In this document: in pieces, positions 43,694-53,093 of the stretch
Position numbering within the stretch: position 1 is the first letter of the stretch
Layout: the number at the start of each line of letters is the position of its first letter
DNA from: Bacteroidales bacterium
Lineage (GTDB): Bacteria > Bacteroidota > Bacteroidia > Bacteroidales > JAADJA01
Length of the DNA: 64,000 nt
Assembly (NCBI GenBank): GCA_020052415.1
Contig: JAGVPB010000066.1
Coordinates: 1-64,000, forward strand
Reading direction: 5' to 3'
Translations under genes and position numbers: made by a program
The notes under the pieces: generated by a model
What the model saw: the letters and a program-made list of their open reading frames with translations, nothing else
What the model was told of the DNA's origin: nothing
Databases searched by the model: none

Positions 43694-45751
43694 CTATTTT
43701 ATTTCGCTCCCATTATGAAAATTCTCCGAAGGAATGATCAGGCAAAGCTCGCCGTTGGCATTCTCAGCAGATAAGATCATCCCTTTTGATTCTGTTCCCC
43801 GTATGCTCCTCGGTGCCAGGTTTACGATCATGCAAACCTTTTTCCCGACCAGATCCTCCGGCTTGTATTTACCGGCGATGCCTGAAATCACTATCCTTTG
43901 GTCAAAGCCTGTATCAATTTTCAGTTTCAGCAGCTTGTCGGTTTTCGGAACCCTTTCAGCTTCGAGAACCGTAGCCACCCTAAGGTCGAGCTTCGAGAAA
44001 TCGTCGTAGATCACATTTTCTTTTGCAGGTTTCACTTGGATATTTGTTAGAAGATTGTTCTTTTTTGTTTCCAGTAATTTCTGAACCTGGGTTTCGACTT
44101 TGTCGTCCTCTATTTTTTCGAATAGGAGTTCAGGTTTATTCAGTTGCTGCCCGTCTTTCAGAAGCCCTGCGCTTCCGCCGTCTTTCCATTTAAAGCCTGA
44201 AATATTCAGCAATGTTGAAAGCTTTGCAGAGGTAAATGGAAGAAAGGGTTCGCCTAAAACAGCAAGATTAGCACAGATTTGGAGCGAAATATTCAATACC
44301 GTCCTCACCCTGGCTTCATCCGTTTTGAAAACCTTCCACGGTTCCGAATCGGTAAGGTATTTATTTCCGAGCCGGGCAAGGTTCATTAGTTCGTTCAGCG
44401 CTTCCCTGAACCGGAAATTCCCGAGACTCACGCCGATTTTCATTGGGTATTCTTTTATTTCAGCAAGAACCGACTTGTCGTAGTCATTCAAATCCTCAAC
44501 TGCAGGCACCTTGCCGTCGAAATACTTATGCGTCAGAACCAGCGTCCGGTTCACAAGATTGCCGAAAATGGCAAGCAGCTCGCTGTTGTTCCTGCTCTGG
44601 AAATCTTTCCAGGTAAAATCATTGTCCTTGGTCTCAGGTCCGTTGGCGCACAATACATACCTCAGCACATCCTGCTTTCCCGGGAAATCTTCAAGATATT
44701 CGTGCAACCACACCGCCCAGTTCCGCGACGTGGAAATTTTGTCGCTTTCGAGGTTCATGAATTCAAAGGCAGGGACGTTGTCGGGAAGAATGTATGAGCC
44801 TTCATGTTTCAGCATAGCCGGGAAGATGATGCAGTGGAAAACGATGTTGTCCTTCCCGATAAAATGGATCAGCCGGGTTTCTTCATCTTTCCAGTAAAGC
44901 TTCCAGTCCTTCCCTGCTTTTTTGGCCCATTCGCGGGTTGCCGAAATATACCCGATCGGTGCATCGAACCACACATAGAGCACCTTATCCTGTGCTTTGG
45001 GCAGCGGTACTTTTACACCCCAATCCAGGTCGCGTGTGACGGCGCGCGGTTGTAATCCCTGGTCTATCCACGATTTGCATTGTCCGTAAACGTTTGGTTT
45101 CCAGTCGTCCTTATGTCCTTTAATGATCCATTCTCTTAGCCAGGGTTCATATTTATCAAGCGGTAAATACCAGTGCTTTGTCTCTTTCTTTATGGGTATG
45201 TTTCCGCTCAGAACGCTCACCGGGTTGATCAGGTCATCAGGGCTGAGCGAGGTGCCACAATTCTCGCATTGATCGCCGTAAGCCTTGTCGAAATGGCAAT
45301 GCGGACAGGTGCCGGTAATGTAACGATCAGCAAGGAAGTGGTTTGTGGCTTCATCATAGTATTGAAGCGAAGTCTTCTCAATAAATTCTCCCTTTTCATA
45401 AAGCGTTTTGAAAAAGTCAGAAGCAGTTTCGTGATGAATTTTATTCGAAGTCCTGGAATATATATCGAAAGAAATACCGAATTTTTCGAAGGACTCTTTG
45501 ATCATCTTGTGATATTTGTCAACGATCTGTTGCGGTGAAACGCCCTGCTGTCTTGCTTTGATGGTGATCGGAACGCCATGTTCATCCGAGCCGCCGATAA
45601 AAACCACATCCTCTCCTTTCGATCTCAGATATCTCACAAAAATATCCGCCGGGACATAAACTCCGGCCAGATGCCCGATGTGCAGCGGACCATTGGCATA
45701 CGGAAGCGCCGAGGTAATCGTATATCGTTTGAACTTCTTTTTGTCAGCCAT
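43694..45751 (-). CDS. metG: Methionyl-tRNA synthetase
   Basis: The 685-residue protein is a full MetG. The HIGH-type motif PLHIGHLAG starts near residue 22, the zinc-knuckle cysteines follow in [19 protein letters not shown], and KISTS (around residue 340) replaces the usual KMSKS, a variant common in this phylum. The anticodon-binding helices come next, and the last 110 residues form an EMAP-II/Trbp111-like tRNA-binding domain ([19 protein letters not shown]). A -7-like TATCTTTG (complement of 45777-45784) lies 26 bases upstream. It charges tRNA-Met in translation. Confidence 0.96.
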   Translation of the reverse strand: MADKKKFKRYTITSALPYANGPLHIGHLAGVYVPADIFVRYLRSKGEDVVFIGGSDEHGVPITIKARQQGVSPQQIVDKYHKMIKESFEKFGISFDIYSRTSNKIHHETASDFFKTLYEKGEFIEKTSLQYYDEATNHFLADRYITGTCPHCHFDKAYGDQCENCGTSLSPDDLINPVSVLSGNIPIKKETKHWYLPLDKYEPWLREWIIKGHKDDWKPNVYGQCKSWIDQGLQPRAVTRDLDWGVKVPLPKAQDKVLYVWFDAPIGYISATREWAKKAGKDWKLYWKDEETRLIHFIGKDNIVFHCIIFPAMLKHEGSYILPDNVPAFEFMNLESDKISTSRNWAVWLHEYLEDFPGKQDVLRYVLCANGPETKDNDFTWKDFQSRNNSELLAIFGNLVNRTLVLTHKYFDGKVPAVEDLNDYDKSVLAEIKEYPMKIGVSLGNFRFREALNELMNLARLGNKYLTDSEPWKVFKTDEARVRTVLNISLQICANLAVLGEPFLPFTSAKLSTLLNISGFKWKDGGSAGLLKDGQQLNKPELLFEKIEDDKVETQVQKLLETKKNNLLTNIQVKPAKENVIYDDFSKLDLRVATVLEAERVPKTDKLLKLKIDTGFDQRIVISGIAGKYKPEDLVGKKVCMIVNLAPRSIRGTESKGMILSAENANGELCLIIPSENFHNGSEIK

Positions 45752-45802
45752 GATTGATTAAAACCTTTAATGGCAGCAAAGATAAGCATAATTGGGGTTT
45801 GC

Positions 45803-45838
45803 CGCAGATTGCGCAAATTAACACAGATATTTAGATTG
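45803..45838. repeat. 9-nt repeat cluster (CGCAGATTG type)
   Basis: CGCAGATTG, CGCAAATTA, ACACAGATA and TTTAGATTG run consecutively between divergent metG and the LD-carboxypeptidase gene. Confidence 0.5.
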
Positions 45839-45937
45839 ACATAGCCGTCAATGTGCAAATTTTGAAAATGAATATTCATGCATTCGCGGAATTTTAAAAC
45901 TTTCCGATCTTTGTGCTTCTTTATATGAATGTAAAAT

Positions 45938-46828
45938 ATGATCGAACCGGAATTTTTAAAAAGAGGTGACAAAATTGCAATCGTTGCTCCTGCAGGGAAA
46001 ATTGTCCGGAAAAAAGTTGAAACTGCGGTTGAAATTTTACAGGGTTGGGGCTTGCAGGTAGTTTTGGGTTCGAACCTTTTCAACAACCATTTTCAGTATT
46101 CTGCTACCGATTCCGAACGGCTTGACGATATTCAGAATACTCTTGACGATCCAGGCATTAAAGCCATCCTTTTTGCCCGCGGCGGTTATGGGGTAACTCG
46201 TATTCTCGACCGGATCGATTTTTCGGGATTCCGAAAGAATCCCAAATGGTTAATCGGTTTCAGCGATATCACTATTTTTCATTCGCACCTTCATGCTAAC
46301 TTTAAGATAGAAAGCATTCACGGTACAATGTCCGCAGGATTGACTGATCCTGCTTCGGCTGAATCACTCAGGAAGGCCTTGTTTGGCGGGAGGCTCAGCT
46401 ATGAGGTTGAATCAAATCCAATAAACCGGAGAGGGAGCGCCAAAGGAAACCTTACCGGAGGAAACCTGGCAATTTTATGCAGCCTGATCGGAACGGTATC
46501 GGATATGAATACAAAAGGAAAAATCCTGTTTATTGAAGATACGGGTGAATACCTTTACCGTCTCGACCGGATGATGTGGCAGATGAAGCGATCCGGCAAA
46601 CTAAGCCATATCGCGGGCTTGATCGTTGGCGGAATGACGGAGATGAAAGATAACGAAATCCCTTTCGGAAAAACTGCGTATGAAATTGTGGCTGAAGCCG
46701 TAAACGAATACGATTATCCCGTTTGTTTCGGATTCCCCGCAGGGCACCAGGAGGATAACAGGGCACTGGTGATGGGAAGAAAGACAGAAATTGTGGTGGA
46801 TGAAAATGTTATTCTGGCACAGAAATGA
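45938..46828 (+). CDS. LD-carboxypeptidase (peptidase family S66)
   Basis: The 296-residue enzyme trims the terminal D-Ala from tetrapeptide stems during peptidoglycan recycling. The triad is visible: the Ser in LIGFSDITIFHSHL, the Glu in LFIEDTGEYLYRLDRMMWQM and the His in FGFPAGHQEDNRALV. The N-terminal LKRGDKIAIVAPAG is the usual LdcA opening. No signal peptide is present, as expected of the cytoplasmic enzyme. Length matches the family. The yraN gene follows after a repeat-filled gap. Confidence 0.93.
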   Translation: MIEPEFLKRGDKIAIVAPAGKIVRKKVETAVEILQGWGLQVVLGSNLFNNHFQYSATDSERLDDIQNTLDDPGIKAILFARGGYGVTRILDRIDFSGFRKNPKWLIGFSDITIFHSHLHANFKIESIHGTMSAGLTDPASAESLRKALFGGRLSYEVESNPINRRGSAKGNLTGGNLAILCSLIGTVSDMNTKGKILFIEDTGEYLYRLDRMMWQMKRSGKLSHIAGLIVGGMTEMKDNEIPFGKTAYEIVAEAVNEYDYPVCFGFPAGHQEDNRALVMGRKTEIVVDENVILAQK

Positions 46829-46845
46829 AGGGTATAAAGGTATAA

Positions 46846-46867
46846 GGGAAATAAAGGGGAAATAAAG
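46846..46867. repeat. 11-nt tandem repeat, two exact units
   Basis: GGGAAATAAAG occurs twice in immediate succession, 17 bases past the LD-carboxypeptidase stop. Confidence 0.6.
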
Positions 46868-46911
46868 AGAAATGCATAAAAATAAGTTGATATTTTTACC
46901 TGGTATAAAAA

Positions 46912-46974
46912 AACTCAGAACCCGGAACTCAGAACTCAGAACTGACTTCGAACATCGAACATCGAACTTCAAAC
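46912..46974. repeat. Heptanucleotide repeat cluster, nine units
   Basis: AACTCAG, AACCCGG, AACTCAG, AACTCAG, AACTGAC, TTCGAAC, ATCGAAC, ATCGAAC and TTCAAAC follow in strict 7-base register, ending 8 bases before the yraN start. Translated, this is the spurious upstream extension of yraN. Confidence 0.8.
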
Positions 46975-46982
46975 TAACACCT

Positions 46983-47351
46983 ATGTCTTCACATAATGAA
47001 CTTGGCAAAAAAGGAGAAGAAACAGCCGCCGATTTTCTGGCAGGCGAGGGCTACAAAATCCTCGAACGCAACTGGCGCTTTGGTAAAGATGAAATTGACA
47101 TTATCGCCGAGAAAGGAAATTTTATCGTAATTGTGGAAGTAAAAACCCGCAGTACCGCTTATTTTGGTGAACCGGAAGAAGCCGTTGACAAGCAAAAAAG
47201 GCGCTTCCTCATACGCGCCGCCGATAAATATGTAAACCAGAAGGCGATTGACCTTGAAGTCCGGTTTGATATTGTGTCCATCATTTTCGAACAGGGAAAA
47301 CAATCAATACGACATATCGAGGATGCCTTTTATCCGACGCTTCAGGACTGA
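46983..47351 (+). CDS. yraN: YraN/UPF0102 family endonuclease-like protein
   Basis: The 122-residue protein has the UPF0102 signature: NELGKKGEETAADFLAGEGY, then LERNWRFGKDEIDIIAEKGNFIVIVEVKTRS, the PD-(D/E)XK catalytic strand with Asp, Glu and Lys, and VDKQKRRFLIRAADKYV. The family is a predicted nuclease linked to DNA processing; the exact role is unknown. The frame extends upstream to ATG 46872 through the heptad repeat, and ATG 46983 is the real family start. It overlaps the convergent stress protein gene by 10 bases. Confidence 0.9.
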   Translation: MSSHNELGKKGEETAADFLAGEGYKILERNWRFGKDEIDIIAEKGNFIVIVEVKTRSTAYFGEPEEAVDKQKRRFLIRAADKYVNQKAIDLEVRFDIVSIIFEQGKQSIRHIEDAFYPTLQD

Positions 47352-48460
47352 AAAATCAGCAGCGGTATATTGGTCTGGTAAAGCATCCTTTTTGCAATAT
47401 CGGGGTTGAACAGCCTTTCGATAATACCTTTTTTATGAGTGGTCAGCGCGATCATATCAATATCCTTCTGATCAATATAATCCTCAAGCCCTTCAACGAT
47501 ATCGTCATGCTGTATCAGGTCGCAGATAAGGTTGTACTCGTTGTATTCGGTTTGAATATGATGACTGAGTTCATCCATTTTCACCTTATCAAAAGTATTT
47601 GACTTTACCGTTGCAATATGAACGCAATAAATACGGATATCGAATGGCCGCATCAGGGTCATCAAAGTTCGGAGGGCTTTAAAGTCGGCTTCATCAAAAT
47701 CGGTGGCGTACAATACCTTACTGATATACCGCATTCCAAGATAAACGGATTTTTGAGGAATCACAAGAACAGGAATGCTGGCTTTTTTAATAACCTTCCT
47801 TGTTACGCTTCCCGGGAAATTATATGCCCCTTCTCCCCTGCCTCTTATACCCATGACAATAACAGCCGGTTTATAGGATTCACAGAGTTCGAGAATGACA
47901 TCTTCGGGTGTCCCTTTGCCGAGGGTATATGTGACCTTTGGCTTTGGCCTGTCCTGCCGTTGTTCTTTTTCTTTCATTTTTGACACCAGGTGCTTCATCT
48001 TTGCCTCAGCTTCCTTCTCAATATTGCCTACCACTTCATCAATATGAAAATAATAGCTGCCGTCATCCATATTGGCATCGGTGGTTATGATGGGATTAAA
48101 GTAAGAATAAACCAGCATGATCTCAGCCTTAAGCCTTGAAGCCAGCCCCAGCGCATAATCGCAGGCATTGATGGAATGGTCGGTAAAATCAACAGGAACA
48201 AGAATTCTTCTGATTCTTTTCAGTCGGTCAACTGTTGTTTGCTTGGCTTCACCGTATTCTTCCTTGATCCTGTCAATGATTTTAACTGCAGCTTCCGCAT
48301 CTTTTTCGTTGATCCTGATTTTTACACCGGAAGATACATGAGGCTGTACAAGATTTATATTCGACAGGAAACATTCTATGCCTTCCGCCTCAAGCCGCCC
48401 CTTGAGCAATTGCGCCCGCGAGTAAGGATAAGAAGCTATGGTTATAACTTTATCTTCCAT
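47342..48460 (-). CDS. Universal stress protein with two Usp domains and N-terminal DUF2007 domain
   Basis: Residues 1-70 of 372 are DUF2007-like (VITIASYPYSRAQLLKGRLEAEGIECFLS...). Two Usp domains follow: the first starts RRILVPVDFTDHSINACDYALGLAS and ends with the ATP-binding loop GIRGRGEGAYNFPGSVTRKVI; the second, from KVLYATDFDEADFKAL, is more diverged and lacks a clear G-loop. Usp proteins bind ATP and aid survival under stress. The DUF2007 fusion is seen in other Bacteroidota. It is monocistronic. Confidence 0.9.
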   Translation of the reverse strand: MEDKVITIASYPYSRAQLLKGRLEAEGIECFLSNINLVQPHVSSGVKIRINEKDAEAAVKIIDRIKEEYGEAKQTTVDRLKRIRRILVPVDFTDHSINACDYALGLASRLKAEIMLVYSYFNPIITTDANMDDGSYYFHIDEVVGNIEKEAEAKMKHLVSKMKEKEQRQDRPKPKVTYTLGKGTPEDVILELCESYKPAVIVMGIRGRGEGAYNFPGSVTRKVIKKASIPVLVIPQKSVYLGMRYISKVLYATDFDEADFKALRTLMTLMRPFDIRIYCVHIATVKSNTFDKVKMDELSHHIQTEYNEYNLICDLIQHDDIVEGLEDYIDQKDIDMIALTTHKKGIIERLFNPDIAKRMLYQTNIPLLIFQS

Positions 48461-48594
48461 GACTATATGTTTTTAAAAACAACCATAAAAATACTAAAAT
48501 ATCTGATGAATGTCAATATGATATTAAACGTTTTGACTTATGGCTTTATTAAGTTATTCTGCTTTGATTTAAAAAAGGTTCAGCAGGATCATCT

Positions 48595-49047
48595 TCATTT
48601 TAAATTAAGATAGTCAGGAATTTCGGGCAGAAAAACGTATGATTGACGGAGATAATCTATTACACAGCTATAATGGTTTAACCCATTGGTAAGAACCATG
48701 TATTTAACCTGCAAGGCCATATTGTACCTGACAAGCTGGTCGAAAACTTCATTGCTTATTTTAACATCCGTCGCCTTGCATTCAACGATCAGTACCGGCT
48801 TTCCCCGGTTATCGTAAACCACGATATCGGTTCTCTTTTTCAGTTTGAAAAGCTTCAACCCGGCCTCAACAGAAATCAATGATTGCGGGTATTTTTTTTC
48901 AGTGATCAGATATCTTAAAACATTTTGTCTTACCCATTCCTCAGGTGTAAGGGCTACAAACTTTTTACGAAAATCGTCGAAGATTTGAGTCTTTGAATCA
49001 ACTTCTCTGATCCTGAAAGAATATTCGGGCAGATTTAATTTTATCAT
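48595..49047 (-). CDS. Stand-alone HsdR N-terminal-like nuclease domain protein
   Basis: The 150-residue protein matches HSDR_N_2, the N-terminal nuclease domain of type I restriction subunits. Its fold motif is visible: KKRTDIVVYDNRGKPVLIVECKATDVKI, with Asp, Glu and Lys of a PD-(D/E)XK centre, and the upstream TPEEWVRQNVLRYLI. No motor or methylase gene is adjacent, so this is the single-domain form widespread in Bacteroidota, function unknown. ATG 49047 is chosen over the longer frame from 49074 because MIKLNLPEYSFRIRE is the usual start. Confidence 0.82.
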   Translation of the reverse strand: MIKLNLPEYSFRIREVDSKTQIFDDFRKKFVALTPEEWVRQNVLRYLITEKKYPQSLISVEAGLKLFKLKKRTDIVVYDNRGKPVLIVECKATDVKISNEVFDQLVRYNMALQVKYMVLTNGLNHYSCVIDYLRQSYVFLPEIPDYLNLK

Positions 49048-49129
49048 ACAGATGTATTGCCAAGCTGCTTTCAAAAATAGAGAATAAGAATCGTTTCCAA
49101 TACTTTAAGTGTGAATTTTTCATTATTAT

Positions 49130-49159
49130 TTGCTTATCATAAAAAAAATTCTACCTTTG
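49130..49159 (+). promoter_or_regulatory. Canonical promoter of the DUF177-rpmF-plsX-fabH operon
   Basis: TTG (49130-49132), a 19-base spacer and TACCTTTG (49152-49159) match the Bacteroidota consensus. The promoter lies inside the longest possible upstream frame, so the first gene must start downstream of it. Confidence 0.78.
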
Positions 49160-49185
49160 CACGCCAATTTTCAAAGCAACGTAAA

Positions 49186-49704
49186 GTGGACCATTTGAAA
49201 GATTTTAAGATCAAATTCAGAGGGTTGAGTGTTGGGGTTCATCATTACAACTGGGAAATAGACAAAAAGTTCTTTGATGCATTTGAAAATGCTGAACTGA
49301 ATGACGCCAGCTTAACCACTGAGCTTGAACTCGAGAAGCAGGAACGGATGATGATCCTCAATTTTGCTATCGGGGGGGAAGTGACGGTACCCTGCGACAG
49401 ATGTCTGGAAGACCTCATTTTTCCTGTTGAAATAAAAGAGGCTTACTACATCAAATTCGGAACGGAAAGACTTGAGGAATCGGAAGATGTTCTTGTAATT
49501 CCCGAATCGGAGCATCAGATTGATGTCAGTATATTGATCAATGAATATATTACGCTATCGCTTCCATTGAGAAGAGTGCACGAACCCGATGAGAACGGGA
49601 AAAATGGTTGCAATGAGGAATTACTGAAAAAGCTTGAAGAGCTGTCAGGCAAAAAAGGAACAGATCCCCGGTGGGAACAATTGAAAAATATTAAACTCGA
49701 TTAA
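49186..49704 (+). CDS. DUF177 (YceD) family protein
   Basis: The roughly 173-residue protein matches DUF177, with VTVPCDRCLEDLIFPVEI carrying its CxxC motif and the late GCNEELLKKLEEL. DUF177 proteins are nearly always encoded just before rpmF and affect 23S rRNA or ribosome assembly. The longest frame starts at GTG 49111, but a strong promoter at 49130-49159 lies inside that extension. GTG 49186 (VDHLKDFKIKFRG, the family start) or TTG 49195 is therefore real; there is no suitable ATG. Confidence 0.86.
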   Translation: MDHLKDFKIKFRGLSVGVHHYNWEIDKKFFDAFENAELNDASLTTELELEKQERMMILNFAIGGEVTVPCDRCLEDLIFPVEIKEAYYIKFGTERLEESEDVLVIPESEHQIDVSILINEYITLSLPLRRVHEPDENGKNGCNEELLKKLEELSGKKGTDPRWEQLKNIKLD

Positions 49705-49725
49705 AAATTTTTAAAACATACTAAA

Positions 49726-49917
49726 ATGCCACATCCTAAACGAAGACATTCTACAACAAGAAGGGATAAACGGAGAACTCATTATAAAGCAGAAGCCCCT
49801 ACACTGGCAACATGTAAAACAACCGGTGAAGTTCACCAATACCACAGGGGTTATTTTGTTGACGGAGACCTTTATTATAAAGGGAAGCTCGTTTATTCCA
49901 AAGCGGAAACAAAGTAA
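49726..49917 (+). CDS. rpmF: 50S ribosomal protein L32
   Basis: The 63-residue basic protein starts MPHPKRRHSTTRRDKRR, the usual L32 opening, and ends with the shortened C-terminus (ATCKTTGEVHQYHRGYF) of a Cys-poor form with only one Cys, so it probably does not bind zinc. It lies 21 bases after DUF177 and 39 bases before plsX in the conserved order. Confidence 0.95.
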   Translation: MPHPKRRHSTTRRDKRRTHYKAEAPTLATCKTTGEVHQYHRGYFVDGDLYYKGKLVYSKAETK

Positions 49918-49956
49918 GATACTCAACTGAATTATCGGATAAAATAAATTCTGCCA

Positions 49957-50913
49957 ATGAAGATTGGATTGGACGTAATGGGTGGTGATTTTGCACCCGA
50001 TGTTACCATCGAAGGGGCAATAATGGCCCTGGAAAAAATTCCTGCGTCTGACATTATTGTTTTATTTGGACCTGAGGATCTTATTTCTCAAAAATTAGCC
50101 GAAAAGAATGGTGTTGCTTCAAAATTTATTATCGTACATTCTCCGGAAATAATCGGCATGGGCGACAAACCCATTAAAGCCTATACCCAAAAGCCCGAAT
50201 CAAGTATTTCAAAGGGTTTAAAATATCTTAAACACCACGATATTGACTCGTTTGCAAGCGCCGGTAATTCAGGAGCGACAATGGTAGGCGCCATGTACAG
50301 TGTAAGTAACATCCATGGGGTCATCAGGCCCTGTACGCTTACTCTTGTACCCAAAGAAACCGGCGGAATGAATGTGATGCTCGATATCGGTACAAATCCG
50401 GATGTTAAACCGGATGTACTTTACCAGTTTGCCATTTTAGGCTCAATTTATTCGAAATATATATTAGGCATCAACGATCCTAAGGTCGGGTTAATGAATG
50501 TTGGAGAAGAAGAGGAGAAAGGAAATCTCACCTGTCAGGCGGCCTATCCGCTGATGAAAGATTCAAAGGATTTTAATTTTTACGGGAATATCGAAGGCCG
50601 CGACCTTTTCAAGAATAAAGCGGATGTGATTGTTTGCGATGGTTTTACAGGTAATGTTTTGCTGAAAGCCATGGAAGCCGTTTACCGGATGATGATGAAG
50701 CGCAGACTGGTAGATGATTTCTTCGAAAAGTTCAATTATGAAATTTATGGCGGTAGCCCTATACTCGGCGTTAATGCTCCGGTAATTATCGGACATGGAA
50801 TTTCGAGCAGCAAAGCCATTTTGAACATGATACTCCTCTCAAAAGAGATCCATGATGCGGGTCTTACCAAAAAGATCAAAAGAGCCATGACCAACTATAT
50901 GGAAAGCAAATAA
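49957..50913 (+). CDS. plsX: Phosphate acyltransferase PlsX
   Basis: The 318-residue enzyme makes acyl-phosphate from acyl-ACP, the first step of phospholipid synthesis in most bacteria. The opening MKIGLDVMGGDFAPDVTIEGA, the central ASAGNSGATMVGAMYSV and the late CDGFTGNVLLKAMEA are family signatures. It lies between rpmF and fabH in the usual order. A peripheral membrane protein without signal or membrane helices. Confidence 0.95.
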   Translation: MKIGLDVMGGDFAPDVTIEGAIMALEKIPASDIIVLFGPEDLISQKLAEKNGVASKFIIVHSPEIIGMGDKPIKAYTQKPESSISKGLKYLKHHDIDSFASAGNSGATMVGAMYSVSNIHGVIRPCTLTLVPKETGGMNVMLDIGTNPDVKPDVLYQFAILGSIYSKYILGINDPKVGLMNVGEEEEKGNLTCQAAYPLMKDSKDFNFYGNIEGRDLFKNKADVIVCDGFTGNVLLKAMEAVYRMMMKRRLVDDFFEKFNYEIYGGSPILGVNAPVIIGHGISSSKAILNMILLSKEIHDAGLTKKIKRAMTNYMESK

Positions 50914-50954
50914 ACGCTACTTTTGAACCCTCGTAATTAATTCATATCCGTTAA

Positions 50955-51980
50955 ATGACAAAGATTAGAGCTGCTGTAACCGGTGTTTATGCTTATGCTC
51001 CAGAAACTATTCTTACCAACCGACAACTCGAATCCATGGTGGATACCAGTGATGAATGGATCACTTCGCGTACCGGGATTAAAGAACGAAGAATTCTTTC
51101 AGGAGACGGGTTAGGAACTTCGGATATGGCCGTTGAAGCAGTAATTGGGCTTCTTAAAAAAACAGGAACCTCTCCCGACGATATAGAACTTGTAATTTGT
51201 GCTACTGTTACTCCCGACATGCAGTTCCCGGCGACAGCCAATATAATCTGCGATAAGGCAGGAATTAAAAAAGCCTTTAGTTTTGATCTGAACGCCGCCT
51301 GTTCAGGATTTATTTATGCAATCATTACAGCTTCCAAATTCATTGAATCCGGCGGATATAAAAAAGTCCTGGTTGTGGGCGCTGATAAAATGTCGAGCAT
51401 CGTTGATTATACTGACCGGCAAACTTGTATAATTTTTGGTGATGCAGCCGGAGCAATATTAATGGAGCCTGCACAAAACGGTTATGGTATCATTGATTCT
51501 ATATTAAAAACCGATGGATCGGGGAGAGTTCATCTTCATCAGAAAGCCGGCGGTTCAATTAAACCGGCTTCGCACCAAACAGTTGATGCTAAAGAACATT
51601 TTATTTACCAGGAAGGGCAGGCTGTATTTAAATTTGCAGTAATCGGCATGGCTGATGTATCGGCCGAGATCATGGAACGAAATAACCTTAAAGCTGAAGA
51701 CGTCGCATGGCTGGTTCCGCACCAGGCCAATCTCAGGATCATAGATGCTACTGCACGACGAATGGGACTGGATGCCTGCAAGGTGATGGTTAATATTCAG
51801 CGGTACGGAAATACAACCAACGGCACGATCCCGATGTGCCTTTACGAATGGGAAAACAAGCTTAAACCCGGGGATAACATCATTCTTTCAGCTTTTGGCG
51901 GCGGTTTTACCTGGGGCGCTATTTACCTGAAATGGGCGTACAACGGAGAGGGGAAAGTAAAAATATCAAACTGCAAATGA
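50955..51980 (+). CDS. fabH: 3-oxoacyl-ACP synthase III (FabH)
   Basis: The 341-residue enzyme starts fatty acid synthesis by condensing acetyl-CoA with malonyl-ACP. Its triad is complete: Cys in FDLNAACSGFIYA, His in WLVPHQANLRII and Asn in YGNTTNGTIPMCL. WITSRTGIKERRI near the N-terminus is the usual dimer/CoA-site motif. It ends the DUF177-rpmF-plsX-fabH operon; its 3' end converges with the dihydrouridine synthase gene. Confidence 0.95.
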   Translation: MTKIRAAVTGVYAYAPETILTNRQLESMVDTSDEWITSRTGIKERRILSGDGLGTSDMAVEAVIGLLKKTGTSPDDIELVICATVTPDMQFPATANIICDKAGIKKAFSFDLNAACSGFIYAIITASKFIESGGYKKVLVVGADKMSSIVDYTDRQTCIIFGDAAGAILMEPAQNGYGIIDSILKTDGSGRVHLHQKAGGSIKPASHQTVDAKEHFIYQEGQAVFKFAVIGMADVSAEIMERNNLKAEDVAWLVPHQANLRIIDATARRMGLDACKVMVNIQRYGNTTNGTIPMCLYEWENKLKPGDNIILSAFGGGFTWGAIYLKWAYNGEGKVKISNCK

Positions 51981-52029
51981 CAAAGTAAAAAGTATCTGAC
52001 CCTTCCTTTTGCCATTAAACTTTCAGTTT

Positions 52030-53019
52030 TTAACGTTTCACTTCATTCAGGATATTCCGGACTTCTTCTGTTGCATGCGTTTCCATTAGCCTCGCTCTTA
52101 ACGGATGGGCTCCCGGAAATCCGTTGGTATAGATTTTAAAGAATCGTTTTAATGTGGCAAAATTTTTACCTGTTCCCCATGTTCTGGTAAAAAGTTCAGT
52201 ATGTTTCCAAAGGAGTTCGAGTTTTTCTTGAGGAGTTTTTTCATCTGAATTTCGATTGAAAAACCAGGGATTATGAAATATTCCCCGCCCTATCATTATT
52301 CCGTCAACATCATATTCTTTTGCTTTTGAATAGCCGTCTTCCCTGGAAAAAACATCACCATTACCGTGGATAAGTGTTTCAGGATTTAATTTATCACGCA
52401 GGGCTACTGCTTTCTTTACCTCATTCCAATCGGCCAAACCCTCAGATTGCTGTTTTTGTGTTCTGCCATGAACGGTGATCAGTGCAGGATGACATTCAAG
52501 CAATTGTGCGATCCATTCTTCGGTGATCACTTTATTAAGGCCAATTCTCGTTTTAATGCTCACCGGTAAATTAGATCCTTCTTTAGTTGCCAGAACAATC
52601 TCCTTTGCAAGCGCCGGCTGTGCAATAAGAGCAGAGCATCCTCCCTGCTTCACAATTTTCTTTACCGGACAGCCCATGTTAATGTCAATACCGTCGAATT
52701 GGCTTTCTTCACAAATCAATTTTGCGGCCTGATAAAACTTTTCAGGGTGGGTTCCCCATATCTGGGCAACAATTTTTACATTTTTTCCGGTAAGCAATTT
52801 TCGTTCGGTATCATTGATCTGTAAGCGATGTCGCACCTTTGGCCCTCCGATCTCATGACAAAGACCATCCGTTGAAATAAATTCACTGAACAGCACATGC
52901 AGATATCCCGGATCAGAAATGCTCAAAACGATTTCCCTGAAGACGGTATCGGTAACATCTTCCATAGGGGCAAGCGTAAATACAGGCCGAGCAAGTTCTT
53001 TCCAGAAATTACGAATCAT
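52030..53019 (-). CDS. tRNA-dihydrouridine synthase
   Basis: The 329-residue flavoenzyme reduces uridine to dihydrouridine in tRNA D-loops. It has LAPMEDVTDTVFR at the start, the FMN-site DGIDINMGCPVKKIVKQGG with its catalytic Cys, the VSIKTRIGLN strand and the phosphate-binding HGNGDVFS and IMIGRGIFHNPW. TVHGRTQKQ is the substrate-binding loop. It is closer to the DusB/DusC-like branch of Bacteroidota; the target position cannot be told from sequence alone. Confidence 0.92.
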   Translation of the reverse strand: MIRNFWKELARPVFTLAPMEDVTDTVFREIVLSISDPGYLHVLFSEFISTDGLCHEIGGPKVRHRLQINDTERKLLTGKNVKIVAQIWGTHPEKFYQAAKLICEESQFDGIDINMGCPVKKIVKQGGCSALIAQPALAKEIVLATKEGSNLPVSIKTRIGLNKVITEEWIAQLLECHPALITVHGRTQKQQSEGLADWNEVKKAVALRDKLNPETLIHGNGDVFSREDGYSKAKEYDVDGIMIGRGIFHNPWFFNRNSDEKTPQEKLELLWKHTELFTRTWGTGKNFATLKRFFKIYTNGFPGAHPLRARLMETHATEEVRNILNEVKR

Positions 53020-53093
53020 GCGGCAAAATTAACCTTTCCGGAAATAGAAAAGATATTACAACAAGAGGATCAGATTAAATCAAGGCTATCAAA

